This document shows, one piece after another, positions 32,662 to 41,854 of a stretch of DNA of 64,000 nt. Source of the DNA: Halosolutus amylolyticus. GTDB lineage: Archaea > Halobacteriota > Halobacteria > Halobacteriales > Natrialbaceae. The DNA is taken from NCBI RefSeq assembly GCF_023566055.1, contig NZ_JALIQP010000001.1, positions 890,059 to 954,058 on the forward strand, in the 5' to 3' direction. Within the stretch, counting starts at the first letter, position 1, and each line of letters opens with the position of its first letter. The position numbers and the translations under genes are program-made. The notes beneath the pieces were generated by a model. The model saw only the letters and a program-made list of their open reading frames with translations, ran no database searches and was not told the origin of the DNA.

Positions 32662-33060
32662 TTACTCGAGACTGATTCCGGAGGACTGTTCGGCCGGGTC
32701 GAAGACGACTTCGAGGACGCCGTTGTTGTAGGTCGCGGCGGCGGTGTGTTCGTTGACGCGTTTCGGGAGCGAGACGCGTTCGTCGTACTGGCGGTGGCTA
32801 CTTTCCGCGGAGATGGTCAGGGTCTTACCGTCGCACTCGAGTTCGATGTTGTCCTTCTCGACGCCCGGGAGGTCCGCCACCACACGGACCTCGTCGTCGG
32901 TCTCGTGGATCGAGACGTGGGTGTCCATCCCGAAGCCGTTGTCCACGTTGCTCGAGGACTCGAAGTCGACGTTGTCGGCCCCGTTCATCATCTCGTTCAT
33001 CATCCGCTCGATCTCGCGAAACAGATCGTCGAAGGGTTCGTCGCGGTCGTCTCGGCGCAT
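32662..33060 (-). CDS. Hsp20 small heat-shock protein
   Basis: A 132-residue alpha-crystallin-type chaperone. The N-terminal helix has MMNEMMNGADNV. The crystallin domain runs from about 45 (HVSIHETDDEVRVVADLPGV) to NGVLEVVFDP near the end, with KTLTISAESS and RVSLPKRVNEH. It holds unfolded proteins without ATP. ATG 33060 (MRRDDRDEPFDDL) is chosen over an upstream ATG at 33087; a TATA-like element on the minus strand (about 33084-33091) lies 28 bases before it. Confidence 0.93.
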   Translation of the reverse strand: MRRDDRDEPFDDLFREIERMMNEMMNGADNVDFESSSNVDNGFGMDTHVSIHETDDEVRVVADLPGVEKDNIELECDGKTLTISAESSHRQYDERVSLPKRVNEHTAAATYNNGVLEVVFDPAEQSSGISLE

Positions 33061-33147
33061 GCTCGTCACTAGTGGACCGTGGTGCAAAAACTTTCTGTCG
33101 TCGCTAGTTGTTATCGGCGGGTCCGATCGACGACTCCGTCACGGATT

Positions 33148-33203
33148 TCGTCGGCGGGATCGATTCCGTTCGATCGCGAGTCTCGTCGGCGGGATCGATT
33201 CCG
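33148..33203. repeat. 21-bp direct repeat pair in the hsp20-gap intergenic region
   Basis: TCGTCGGCGGGATCGATTCCG occurs at 33148-33168 and again at 33183-33203. A diverged inverted pair (CCGTCACGGATTTC / GAATCCGTGACAGG) flanks them. Possibly a local duplication within a 3' region. Confidence 0.5.
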
Positions 33204-33236
33204 GTCCGCCGGAATCCGTGACAGGATCCTGGCAGT

Positions 33237-34250
33237 TCAGAGTCCGACGCCGAGGGTCTCGTTCGTCGTCTCGATACTCTCCGCGGCGTCGGCCGCGCCG
33301 AGGACGGCCCGGATCGCGTCCACGTTCTCCGGCACGACGTCGCTCTCCTGGTGGATGCCCTGGAACAGGTACAGGTCCCGGCCGACGGTCGAGATCGACT
33401 CCTCCCAGATCGCGTTCTCCCAGATGTCTCCCCGCGGGCGACCCGCGTCAAGCGCGTACTCCTTGAGTTTGCCGCTGCCGTCGATCGACATCCGCTCGGG
33501 GATCAGGAACAGGCGCGATTCCTCGGCGAACAACTCGCGGACGTCAGCGGCGTCGACCTCCTCTTCGAGGGTGACGTTCAGGCTGTGCATGTGCATCAGC
33601 GTCGCGGGCACCTTCATCCCCAGCGTGTCGATGTCGAGGTCCGGGAAGATGGTCTCGACGTCGGGCCCGTGGTGGGAGGGGATCGTCACCGGGTTCGGCA
33701 GGATGTCGTTGATCGGGCCCCGGGAGGTCTGGCCGGGGTCGCCGCCGCGACGGACGAGCGTCGCGCGGACCTTCTCGACGCCGTAGGCCTCCCGCAGGGG
33801 AGCGACCACCCGCGAGAGCCCGGTCGTGTTACAGGAGACGACACGGACGTGGTCGGCCCCGGTCGCGTCCTCGTAGTTCGATCGGGCGTTGAAGCTGACG
33901 TCCGCGACGTCGGCGTCTTCGCCGCCCTGGTAGAGCGCGGGCGTGTCGTACTCCTCGTAGAGCGATTTGTTCTCGGCACCGATCCCCGACGGCGTGGCGT
34001 CGACGACGACGTCGGCCTCGGCCACGAGGTCCTCGACCGGGCCGGCGATCTCGAGCCCCGCCTCGGCGAACAGTTCCGCACGTTCCTCGACGGCCGCGTA
34101 GAGCGGGAACCCCTTCTCGACGGCCGTTTCGGCCTCGAAGTTGGGGCGGGTCTTCGCGACGCCGAGGGCCTCCATGTCGGGCTGTTGTCGCACGGCGTCC
34201 GCGACGCGTTTGCCGATCGTCCCGTAGCCGTTGACGGCGACCTGAATCAT
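33237..34250 (-). CDS. gap: Type II glyceraldehyde-3-phosphate dehydrogenase
   Basis: A 337-residue archaeal phosphorylating GAPDH of central carbon metabolism (mainly gluconeogenic in many archaea). It has the Rossmann motif [15 protein letters not shown] at the start, the catalytic Cys140 in [12 protein letters not shown], and the archaeal stretch [17 protein letters not shown]. Length fits the family. A TATA-like GTTATCCC lies 29 bases upstream on the minus strand. No isoenzyme is visible in the window. Confidence 0.96.
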   Translation of the reverse strand: MIQVAVNGYGTIGKRVADAVRQQPDMEALGVAKTRPNFEAETAVEKGFPLYAAVEERAELFAEAGLEIAGPVEDLVAEADVVVDATPSGIGAENKSLYEEYDTPALYQGGEDADVADVSFNARSNYEDATGADHVRVVSCNTTGLSRVVAPLREAYGVEKVRATLVRRGGDPGQTSRGPINDILPNPVTIPSHHGPDVETIFPDLDIDTLGMKVPATLMHMHSLNVTLEEEVDAADVRELFAEESRLFLIPERMSIDGSGKLKEYALDAGRPRGDIWENAIWEESISTVGRDLYLFQGIHQESDVVPENVDAIRAVLGAADAAESIETTNETLGVGL

Positions 34251-34383
34251 GTATCGGGGAGTCCACTACCGAGGGGGATAACCGTTTCGAGGCTTCGCGA
34301 TCGATTTTAACTCGCAGGAGAGTTTTACGCGGGTTCTCGTACACGTTCGGCCGCTCTCGAATCGCCGGTACCGGTGTTGAACT

Positions 34384-34389
34384 TTATAC
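34384..34389 (+). promoter_or_regulatory. TATA box of the 34414 gene pair
   Basis: TTATAC within AACTTTATACGAT, about 28 bases before the ATG at 34414. Confidence 0.55.
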
Positions 34390-34413
34390 GATATCGCGCC
34401 CAGAAAGACGGGC

Positions 34414-34779
34414 ATGGTCGAGGTCGACTGGGAAACGGACAGGCGTGAGGGGGTGACGTTCGTGACTGCCACCGTCACGAACACGCAGACGACGCCACAG
34501 CGCGTCCGTCTCGAGAGCCGTCTCGACGGGCCGACGTGGCCGCCCCGACGGGACGGGGTCACGGCACCCGAGTGGCGCGACGACGTCTGGGAAGCGACCG
34601 TCGAACCGGGGCACCGTCGCGGCGTCGGCTTCGCGAGTCCGGCAGCGCCGACGGACCCGCCGGTCGAGATCGTCGACGTGGCCCGCGAATCGGACGATAC
34701 GGAGCGGACGGCCGACGAGGTGCTCGCCACGCTGGACGAGTGGGCGCCGACCAGCGACGTGCTCACGCCGGGGCCATGA
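34414..34779 (+). CDS. DUF7857-like protein, partner of a MinD-type ATPase
   Basis: A 121-residue soluble protein with an immunoglobulin-like beta pattern (VTFVTATVTNTQTTPQRVRL) and a Trp-rich centre (GPTWPPRRDGVTAPEWRDDVW). It resembles the haloarchaeal DUF7857 family; that is from memory. Its stop overlaps the ATG of the MinD-type gene (ATGA at 34776), so the two are translationally coupled and probably work together. Function unknown. Confidence 0.7.
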   Translation: MVEVDWETDRREGVTFVTATVTNTQTTPQRVRLESRLDGPTWPPRRDGVTAPEWRDDVWEATVEPGHRRGVGFASPAAPTDPPVEIVDVARESDDTERTADEVLATLDEWAPTSDVLTPGP

Positions 34780-35474
34780 TCGTCGCCGTCACCGGCGGGA
34801 AGGGCGGCGTCGGCAAGTCGACGGTCTCACTGAACCTCGGACGGGAACTCGACGCCGTGGTCGTCGACGCCGACCTCGCGACGGCCGATCTTCCTCGGGG
34901 GAACGGCCCCGACCTCCACGACGTCCTCGCGGGACGTGCGAACCCGCTCGCGGCCGTCGAGCGGATCGGCCCGGTCCGATTTCTCCCCTGCGGTCGCACC
35001 CTCGCCGGTGCCCGCGCGGCCGATCTGACGGAACTGACACGCGTCGTCGATCGCCTCGAGCGGGAGTGTGGCCGCGTCGTCGTCGACTGTCCGGCGGGGC
35101 TGGCACGCGACGTCGGCATCCAGCTCGAGAGTGCCCACGTCGCGGTGCTCGTGACGACGCCCACCGAACCCGCGCTCGTGGACGCACTCCGGGTCCGAGA
35201 GGTCGCCCTCGATCTCGACACGCCGATCGCGTCGGTCGTCCTCAACAGGGCCAGTTCGGGCGAGAACGAGTCGCTCGCGGCCCGCGTCGAACGGGAACTC
35301 GGGGCCACGACGGCCGTGATCGAGGAGCGCCCGGCCGTCGACGAGGCCATGGCACAGTGGCGACCGGTCCGTGACGTCCACCCCGACTGTGCGGCGATCG
35401 AAGCCTTCGAGACCGTCGCCCGCGCGATCGAACGGTGCGAACGACGGCTCTCCGGCCGGATCGGCGTGCTCTAA
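34776..35474 (+). CDS. MinD/ParA-family ATPase
   Basis: A 232-residue deviant-Walker ATPase: GGKGGVGKST (7-16) with the signature Lys, switch I region VVVDADLATADLP, and Walker B-like VVVDCPAGLARD. MinD/ParA proteins position proteins, DNA or surface structures by ATP-driven dimerisation on membranes or DNA. I see no amphipathic C-terminal membrane helix (the tail is ERCERRLSGRIGVL). Coupled with the upstream DUF7857-like gene; convergent with the larger MinD/RecA-like gene, with the 54-bp tandem repeats between. Confidence 0.88.
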   Translation: MIVAVTGGKGGVGKSTVSLNLGRELDAVVVDADLATADLPRGNGPDLHDVLAGRANPLAAVERIGPVRFLPCGRTLAGARAADLTELTRVVDRLERECGRVVVDCPAGLARDVGIQLESAHVAVLVTTPTEPALVDALRVREVALDLDTPIASVVLNRASSGENESLAARVERELGATTAVIEERPAVDEAMAQWRPVRDVHPDCAAIEAFETVARAIERCERRLSGRIGVL

Positions 35475-35484
35475 CTCCGTTGCC

Positions 35485-35659
35485 CCCGTTTCGATCGACC
35501 TGCCGATCGTCGGACCGGTCGCTCAGTCCGACTCGGCTCCCGTTTCGATCGACCTGCCGATCGTCGGACCGGTCGCTCAGTCCGACTCGGCTCCCGTTTC
35601 GATCGACCTGCCGATCGTCGGACCGGTCGCTCAGTCCGACTCGGCTCCCGTTTCGATCG
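35485..35659. repeat. 54-bp tandem repeat, three full units and one partial
   Basis: Units start at 35485, 35539, 35593 and 35647, each with CCCGTTTCGATCGACCTGCC and then CGATCGTCGGACCGGTCGCT. As far as can be read the three full units are identical. The fourth is cut after CCCGTTTCGATCG. The unit includes TCAGTCCGACTCGGCTCCCG, which is the stop and last codons of the minus-strand gene at 35631 (...ETGAESD). Since 54 is a multiple of three, each unit repeats that stop in frame. Confidence 0.9.
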
Positions 35660-36923
35660 GTACCGGTTTCGGTCCCTCGAAGTCGAGTTCGATCGTCTCC
35701 GTGAACGTACTGTCGGCGCGGAACTTCGGGATCGAGAGGTAGTGTTCGACGTCCGTCCCGAGCCCCGGCGCGACCGTATGCAGGTCGAAGACGGCGTCGA
35801 CGGCGTGGACCGTCGCCGATCGGTTCGCGGGCCGATCGGACCCGTTCAAGCAGTGTAGCAGGGCGACGCTACCGGTCTCGACCATTCGTTCTTTCAGTTC
35901 GTTCAGGAAGCTGACGTACTCGAACCGGTCGTGGCGCTCCAGCGGGTCGACCGGGTCGACGACGAGCGTCGCGCCGTCGGGGAGCTTCTCGATCATTTCC
36001 GTCGCGTCCTCGAGCGCCGTCGCCCCGCCGACGTGACGGATCGTCGGATTCCCGGTCTCGACCGACGCCGACTCGATCGCTCGGCTGACGTTCGCCGCCG
36101 TCCGCTCGGTCGAGAGGTACAGCGTCCCGCGCGGCGCGGTCGCCTCGTAGCAGAACTGCTCCGACTGGCTCGCCGGTTCGGCGGTCAGCCCCACGACGGA
36201 ACCGGGTGCCAGACCGCCGCCCAGTCGCCGATCGAGGGCGTCGGTTCCGATCTGGAGCAGGTCGTCGTCGTACTCCGGCGGCGTCCGATCGGTCGCGTTT
36301 CGCGTCTGGAGCGTCTCGACGATCGTCTCGTAGGCCGTCGTCGCGTCCCCGTCCGTCAGCGGCGATTCGGTCTCCGGGACGACGCCCAGAACGGGGACGT
36401 CGACCCACGACTCGACCGCCGCTGGCACCTCGTCGCACCTGTTCAGCACCGCCCCGAGTACCGGCACGCCGAGTCGACGCGCCATCTCGACCGTCGTTTC
36501 GGCGGCGGTGAGGCTCCGGTCGCTATCGGTCGTGACGACGATCACGCCGTCCGCCGCCGACAGCGGTTCGACCACGTCCGGCCCCGCTCCCGACGGACAG
36601 TCGACGATCGTCTGTACCGAGTCGACCTCCGCTCGTTCGAACGCCGCCTCGAAGTCGAGATCGTCGGACGATTTCGGTGCCGGGACGATCCCCGCACTCG
36701 ACGTGCGCGGGCTCGTCTGTGCGACCGCTCGAACGGACGTGTCGGCCGTCAACGCGGCGAGCGTCGGCTCGCGGTCGACGCCCCCCATCACGTGCAGGTT
36801 CGGCAGTTGCCGATCGGCGTCGATCGCGACGGCTGGCGTCCCCGTTCGCGCGAACCCCTCGGTGAGGCCGAGCGTCGTTACCGTCTTCCCACACCCGCCT
36901 TTCGCACCGGCGATGGCGATCAT
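35631..36923 (-). CDS. MinD-type ATPase fused to a RecA/KaiC-like domain
   Basis: A 430-residue two-domain protein. Residues 1-215 are a MinD/ParA ATPase with AGAKGGCGKTVTTLGL, VAIDADRQLPNLH and VDCPSGAGPDVVE. Residues about 220-430 resemble a KaiC/RecA fold (LLQIGTDALDRRLGGGLAPG, then VVGLTAEPASQSEQF where a P-loop would be, and ATLVVDPVDPLE as Walker B), but the P-loop lysine is absent, so the second site may not bind ATP. Haloarchaea have such proteins (DUF7125-like). A TATA-like GGTTCAAAAAGG lies 26 bases upstream. The C-terminal codons are copied in the tandem repeat after the stop. Confidence 0.82.
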   Translation of the reverse strand: MIAIAGAKGGCGKTVTTLGLTEGFARTGTPAVAIDADRQLPNLHVMGGVDREPTLAALTADTSVRAVAQTSPRTSSAGIVPAPKSSDDLDFEAAFERAEVDSVQTIVDCPSGAGPDVVEPLSAADGVIVVTTDSDRSLTAAETTVEMARRLGVPVLGAVLNRCDEVPAAVESWVDVPVLGVVPETESPLTDGDATTAYETIVETLQTRNATDRTPPEYDDDLLQIGTDALDRRLGGGLAPGSVVGLTAEPASQSEQFCYEATAPRGTLYLSTERTAANVSRAIESASVETGNPTIRHVGGATALEDATEMIEKLPDGATLVVDPVDPLERHDRFEYVSFLNELKERMVETGSVALLHCLNGSDRPANRSATVHAVDAVFDLHTVAPGLGTDVEHYLSIPKFRADSTFTETIELDFEGPKPVPIETGAESD

Positions 36924-36942
36924 GTCGGGATTGGTGCGCCCT

Positions 36943-36954
36943 CCTTTTTGAACC
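36943..36954 (-). promoter_or_regulatory. Promoter element of the MinD/RecA-like gene
   Basis: Read on the minus strand GGTTCAAAAAGG, centred about 26 bases before the ATG at 36923. The core GGTTCAAAAA also stands before the HerA-like gene (44384-44393). Confidence 0.5.
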
Positions 36955-37080
36955 TGTACACGCCGCTGTCGCGATCGCCAGCGCTGTCGCTCGTGATCGA
37001 TCGATGGCGGATTCTACGGGTTCCGCTCACCGGTCCGGCGATCTACCTGCCCCTGCGGTACCTCCGGTCCGGCGTCCCCT

Positions 37081-37956
37081 TCAGCCGTAGTTCTTCAGTT
37101 CCGTCGCCGTCGATCGGATCGCCATCCGGGAGACGTTCGCGAGGTCGGCGACGTCCGTCTGGGTGACGTCGACCCCGTGATCGTAGGCTGCCCGGTAGAT
37201 ACAGGCGGCCGCGACCCCGCTCGGATTCTTCCCGCCCATGCGCCCGCTCTCGAGCAACCACGTCGCGTACTCCCGGGCACGGTTCTCGACGTCAGCCTCG
37301 AGATCGAGTCTGGAGGTGTACCGCGGCAGGTACTCGACCGGCGAGATCGGGCCCACCGGCAGTCCGAGCTCCCGGTTCAGCGCGTCGTAGGCCGCTTTGA
37401 GTTCGTTCTTCTCCGCGCGTGCCCGTTCGACGACCTCGTCCATCGTCCGTGCGATCGACTGGACGCGACAGGTCGCGTACACCGCCGCCGCCGAGAACCC
37501 CTCGAGCGATCGTCCACAGAGGAGGTTCTCGTGCTGTGCCGACTCGAAGAGCGTACAGGACTGTTCGCGAACGGCGGTCGGCAGCGACAGCGAGGAGACC
37601 AGCCGACGGATCTCGGTGAACCCGTAGGCCTTGTTTCGTTCCGCTTTCGACGAGAACCGCGCCCTGTTGTGCTGGCGGCGCATCCGGACCAGCTGTCGCT
37701 GGCGGTTCCCCGTCACCTCCGTTCCCGTTCCGAACCCGATCTCGGTCGACAGGCCCCTGTCGTGGCGCGACCGCTCCAGCGGGGCCCCGGTCCGGCGTCG
37801 ATCGGACTCCTCGTCCGCGTTGTGCCACTCCGGGCCCCGATCGAGACTGTCCTCGTCGACGACGAGCCCGCAGTCCTCACAGACGATCTCGGTTTCCGAC
37901 ACGCGAATGCGTCCACCACACTCGTCACAGCCGTTCGCACGTGTTCGACCTTCCAT
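37081..37956 (-). CDS. tfb: Transcription initiation factor TFIIB (TFB)
   Basis: A 291-residue general transcription factor that bridges TBP/TATA DNA and RNA polymerase. The N-terminal zinc ribbon has Cys10, 13, 26 and 29 (CDECGG ... CEDCGL). The B-reader/linker region follows (GPEWHNADEES). Two cyclin-like repeats cover the rest (SFSAAAVYATCRV-type, here GFSAAAVYATCRVQ, and GVAAACIYRAAYDHG), ending SRMAIRSTATELKNYG. Haloarchaea have several TFBs with different roles; which one this is cannot be told. ATG 37956 has GGGGGGAG 6 bases upstream, and a TATA-like TTTAAGAAG near 38003 gives a ~25-base leader, unusual among these mostly leaderless genes. Confidence 0.95.
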   Translation of the reverse strand: MEGRTRANGCDECGGRIRVSETEIVCEDCGLVVDEDSLDRGPEWHNADEESDRRRTGAPLERSRHDRGLSTEIGFGTGTEVTGNRQRQLVRMRRQHNRARFSSKAERNKAYGFTEIRRLVSSLSLPTAVREQSCTLFESAQHENLLCGRSLEGFSAAAVYATCRVQSIARTMDEVVERARAEKNELKAAYDALNRELGLPVGPISPVEYLPRYTSRLDLEADVENRAREYATWLLESGRMGGKNPSGVAAACIYRAAYDHGVDVTQTDVADLANVSRMAIRSTATELKNYG

Positions 37957-38187
37957 AGCTCCCCCCCAACAGTTTCTGTTAGCTATCATACCTTTCTCTT
38001 CTTAAATCTTGTTGGAGAAGACAAAAGATAACATATTAGGACAATTATATTCTCTCACACGTTACGGTGGTACAGTTACGGACGTGTTCCGACATTTTAC
38101 CGTCCCGAGTGGTCCCCGTGGGCGAGTTCGAACCGGGTCGCTTCGCCTCGTCCCCGGATCCGTCCACCGGCCGAGTGATCCCCGTCG

Positions 38188-39903
38188 TTACAGCGCGATC
38201 TCGATGATGCTGACGGTGAGGGCGTACAGCACCATCGACGAGACGAGCGCTCGACCGATGTGGTAGCCAAAGAGCGCCCGGTCCATCCCGTACCGGAGCG
38301 CGAGCGAGAGCGGGACCAGGATGAAACACAGGAGAACGAGGTAGACGCCGACGACGATGCCGAGTGACTCGGCCGGGAACGCCGCGGCATCGATGTCGGC
38401 GGCCCCCATCATATCTTCGGTCGAGATCATCGCGGCCATTCCGACGGTCGCCCCGGCGACCAGCGGCCCGAAGTACGCCGCCGTGTTGTCGAGCGTGCTC
38501 GTGACCTGTTCGAGGCTCCGTTTGGTCTTGCCCTCGACCTCCTCGAGTTCTTCGAGGTGGTCGGCCATCGAGACGATCGCCCGTCCCGCCGGTTTCCCCT
38601 CGTTGGAGGCGATCGCGAGCAGGGCGGCCGTCCCCCGGGACCGGGGGCTCGGGACGTCCCTGAGCGCCCCGTACTCGCCGAGGAACGCTTCTTCGACGCC
38701 CGTGTGGAGTCGCCGCTGGACGCCGGCGGCGTGGGCGAACACCTCGCCCGTCTCGGCGGGGACCCGTTCGGCCGCGAGTTCGATCGCCGATTCGACGGAC
38801 TCGCCCTCGGCGACCTGGCGGCCGACGATGTAGAGCGCGTCCGTGAGGTGTTCCTCGACGTCGCGGACGTAGTGTCGAACCTCGAGGATCGGCCCGAAGA
38901 TCGCGAGCAGGCCGGCGCCGAGGCCGAGGCCGAGGCCGACGATCGGCGCGAGATGAGTGGGACCGACCATCGTCACGACGGCGTAGCCGCTTCCACCCGC
39001 GACGATGCCCCACAGGCCACGGAGCCAGAGCCGATCGGGAACGTCGGGGTGGTCGTGGCTCACCTTCGGCGGCGGGAACGCGACCGGTCGCCGGACGAGT
39101 ATCCAGAGGCTTGCGACGACGAGACTTCCGGGGAGGACGACGTTGTAGAGGAAGACGAAGATCCAGATATTGACCGAAAAGCCGACCACCGGAACGGCGG
39201 GAACGAGTGCGATCAGCGCCAGCGGGATCATGATCCCGAACGCGAACAGTCCGGTCGTCGGGGCCCGAATCGAGGCGGTGAAGTCCGCCATCTGGTTGCG
39301 CGTACCGGTGAGGACGGCCGAGAGCGATCGATCGAGCGTTCGGACTCGCTCGGCCTCCGGCGCGTCCTGGGCGGTCGCGAGCAGATGCGCCGACCGGCGC
39401 AGTGCGGGGAACCACTCGGCCCACTCCTCGGCGAACGACAACAGCCCCGCGTCCGAGGTCCCCATCGCGCGATCGATGTGCGCGTCGAGGCTGTCCGACA
39501 GCGGTCCGTCGCCCGTCTCCGCGGCGAACCGGACCGCACTCTCGAGTGCCGGCTGGACCTGCATTCGCAACACGGCTCGCCCGATCAGGTTCGGCGTGTC
39601 GCCCAGCGCCTCCGTCCGGCGGAACGCCGCCTGCAGGTGTGGGAGCGAGTGGATCGCCTGGATCGCCGCGACCGGCGTCACGAGCACGAAAAACAGGACG
39701 AACGAGAGCGGGGCGGGCGTCAGCAACAGCGGGAGCGGTACCAGCGCACCGACGATGCCGGCCCCGTACCCCGCGCGAACGATCGTCTCGTCGTCGTGTG
39801 GCGAGTCGACGAACGAGAGCGAGTCCACGAGGTCGTCGCTCCCCTCGACGTCGTCGGGATACAGCGCGGCCAGGTTCCGGATCAGGGCGGTCGACAGGGT
39901 CAT
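38188..39903 (-). CDS. pilC: Type IV pilus assembly platform protein, PilC/TadC-like
   Basis: A 571-residue membrane protein of the type II secretion system F family. It has two halves, each with a cytoplasmic helical bundle and three or so membrane helices: the first around NLIGRAVLRMQVQPALESAV, the second around LTDALYIVGRQVAEGESVES with RRLHTGVEEAFLGEYGALRD. It anchors the PilB ATPase and works in pilin extraction and assembly. Its ATG lies 3 bases after the stop of pilB, so the two are one unit. The last helix ends ALTVSIIEIAL. Confidence 0.9.
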   Translation of the reverse strand: MTLSTALIRNLAALYPDDVEGSDDLVDSLSFVDSPHDDETIVRAGYGAGIVGALVPLPLLLTPAPLSFVLFFVLVTPVAAIQAIHSLPHLQAAFRRTEALGDTPNLIGRAVLRMQVQPALESAVRFAAETGDGPLSDSLDAHIDRAMGTSDAGLLSFAEEWAEWFPALRRSAHLLATAQDAPEAERVRTLDRSLSAVLTGTRNQMADFTASIRAPTTGLFAFGIMIPLALIALVPAVPVVGFSVNIWIFVFLYNVVLPGSLVVASLWILVRRPVAFPPPKVSHDHPDVPDRLWLRGLWGIVAGGSGYAVVTMVGPTHLAPIVGLGLGLGAGLLAIFGPILEVRHYVRDVEEHLTDALYIVGRQVAEGESVESAIELAAERVPAETGEVFAHAAGVQRRLHTGVEEAFLGEYGALRDVPSPRSRGTAALLAIASNEGKPAGRAIVSMADHLEELEEVEGKTKRSLEQVTSTLDNTAAYFGPLVAGATVGMAAMISTEDMMGAADIDAAAFPAESLGIVVGVYLVLLCFILVPLSLALRYGMDRALFGYHIGRALVSSMVLYALTVSIIEIAL

Positions 39904-39906
39904 CGA

Positions 39907-41832
39907 TCACTCGCGCCCCCGATCGGCGTACACCGCGGCGACTTCCCGCGGACTCGTTCGCCCGTCGTCGGCCAGTCTCGACAGCACATCGGCGCGTTCG
40001 GCGACCGCCGCCCGGACGTCGGCGTACTCCTCCTCGGGCCCGGTGAGTCGTTCGACGATCCGGCTCTCCCCGCGATCGATCCGGCCGGTCGGGGCGGCCG
40101 CGTCGCCGTCGAGTTCGTACAGCGACTCGAACCAGATATCGTCGCCGTTGGCGATCACCTCCTCGATCCTGGCGACCCGCCGCTCGCGACCGGTCGGCGT
40201 CCGGTAGGCCTGGACGGTCACGACGAGGTCCGTGGCTCCGAACGAGGACGGTTCGACCCGAAGATCGGAGACGACGCGCTCGTAGACCTCGTCCGCGCCG
40301 TCGCCGTGGATCGTGCCGAGCACGGCGTTCGCGTTCGCACCCACCCGCATCGCCTCGTAGAGGACGCGGGCTTCCTCACCCCGGATCTCCCCGACGACCA
40401 GGGCCCCGTCGCCGAGACGGAGCGCGGTCCGGAGCGCCTCGGCGGGCGAGATCTCCGGGCCGTCGCCGGACCCGGTCCGGAGCGCCTGGACGTCCCGATC
40501 GACCGACTGGAGCGGGTCGACCGGAAGTTCGGGCGTGTCCTCGATCAGGACGGTCCGGGTGTCCGGCGTCAGTTCGTACAGCAGGGTGCCCAGCAGCGTC
40601 GTCTTCCCCGACCCGCGGGTGCCGGCGATCAGCGCGGCGGCGTTGCGCTCGATCGCCACCGAAAGGAACGCCGCGACCGCCGCGGGCATGGTGCCGTTCG
40701 CGACGAGGCCGGGCAGCGTGAACCTGTCGTCGGCCTCCTCGCGGAACGCGAAGGCGACCCCCTCCGCGACGGGATCGGTGACGCCGGCGACGCGGACCCC
40801 GGTGCCGTTCTCGAGGGCGGCCGTCGCGTCGACCGTCGGGTTCGCCCGCGAAAAGGCCCGCCCGCTGGTCCGGCGGACCCGGGAGGCGAGCGCTCGTGCC
40901 CCGTCCGGCGTCAGGTGGACGTTCGTCGTCATCGACTCCCCGTCGACGACGACCCGGATCGGGTTCCGCGATACGGGGGAGGTCACGTAGACGTCCGTCA
41001 CCCGCGGATCCGCGAACAGATCCTCGAGGATTCCGTAGCCGCTCGTGTGTTTCGAGAGGATCTTCGTCAACAGCGGATCGGCAGATTCGTCGGTCGCGTG
41101 CTCGATCGCCCGGGACGCCGCGCGATCGCCCTCGACGTATCCCTCCGCGATGGCCTCGTACCCCTCGACGAGATACCCTCGCTCGGTCTCCGAGAGCGTC
41201 CTGTCTACCACGTCGAGCGCGTACAGCGGCACGCTGTCCGTCCGAGCGTAGATCCGCGCCTCGCTCCCCGTTTCGAGCGACTGCACGTCCCGGAGCCTGG
41301 CGTCCTCGTCGATCCCCTGGTCGATGAAGTAGTGACCGATGGTGAGGCCGACGGTCGAGGTCAGGGCCGATCCGTAGCCGTCGATCCCGCGCGCGACCGC
41401 GTCGAGCCCCGACTCGACTGCGATGTCCGCGACCGGCCCGATCTGGGTCTCCAGTTCCGCGGCCACCTCCAGGGGATCCTGCGCGGCGGCCGCGGCGAGT
41501 CGCTCGTCGCGATCACCCAGCAGTTCGACGAACCGACCGGCCGCACCGAGAAGTTCGACGCCTCGTTCGCCGTACCGTCGTTCGATGCCGTTCGATCGCG
41601 TGACGATGCCCGTCGCCTCGCGGTCCGTGAGCGCGTCGACGACGGTGTGCCGACACACCGCCGCCGTCGCGAGGTCACCATCGCACTCGCCCGCGTCGAC
41701 GACGAGCAGCCCGTCCTCGAAGGAGACACGGCAGGCACACGGCCCGTCGGGTTCGTCGTCGTCCAGAAGATAGCCGAGCCCGAGTTCGTCGATGACCGAT
41801 CGAAGGGTACTCGCCACCCCGTCCTGAGACAT
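39907..41832 (-). CDS. pilB: Type IV pilus/secretion ATPase, PilB/GspE-like
   Basis: A 641-residue secretion ATPase that powers pilus assembly. The N-terminal ~270 residues include a cysteine-containing segment (DGPCACRVSFEDG). The ATPase core has VTDVYVTSPVSRNPIRVVVD, Walker A AGTRGSGKTTLLGTLLYE, Asp box VLIEDTPELPV, Walker B ALVVGEIRGEEARVL and His box AVLGTIHGDGADEVYER. I chose ATG 41832 (MSQDGVASTLRSVIDE) because a TATA-like ATTTTAAACC lies 26 bases before it. It forms a unit with pilC. The pilin it serves is not proven; candidates are the pilin-like gene at 44438 and the pilins at 11866-12822. Confidence 0.92.
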   Translation of the reverse strand: MSQDGVASTLRSVIDELGLGYLLDDDEPDGPCACRVSFEDGLLVVDAGECDGDLATAAVCRHTVVDALTDREATGIVTRSNGIERRYGERGVELLGAAGRFVELLGDRDERLAAAAAQDPLEVAAELETQIGPVADIAVESGLDAVARGIDGYGSALTSTVGLTIGHYFIDQGIDEDARLRDVQSLETGSEARIYARTDSVPLYALDVVDRTLSETERGYLVEGYEAIAEGYVEGDRAASRAIEHATDESADPLLTKILSKHTSGYGILEDLFADPRVTDVYVTSPVSRNPIRVVVDGESMTTNVHLTPDGARALASRVRRTSGRAFSRANPTVDATAALENGTGVRVAGVTDPVAEGVAFAFREEADDRFTLPGLVANGTMPAAVAAFLSVAIERNAAALIAGTRGSGKTTLLGTLLYELTPDTRTVLIEDTPELPVDPLQSVDRDVQALRTGSGDGPEISPAEALRTALRLGDGALVVGEIRGEEARVLYEAMRVGANANAVLGTIHGDGADEVYERVVSDLRVEPSSFGATDLVVTVQAYRTPTGRERRVARIEEVIANGDDIWFESLYELDGDAAAPTGRIDRGESRIVERLTGPEEEYADVRAAVAERADVLSRLADDGRTSPREVAAVYADRGRE

Positions 41833-41854
41833 GTCGATACTGGCAGCCCGTTCC

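Noticed and set aside
35485-35659. CRISPR array
   Set aside because: The 54-bp units are directly joined with no spacers, include a gene's end, and no cas genes are present.
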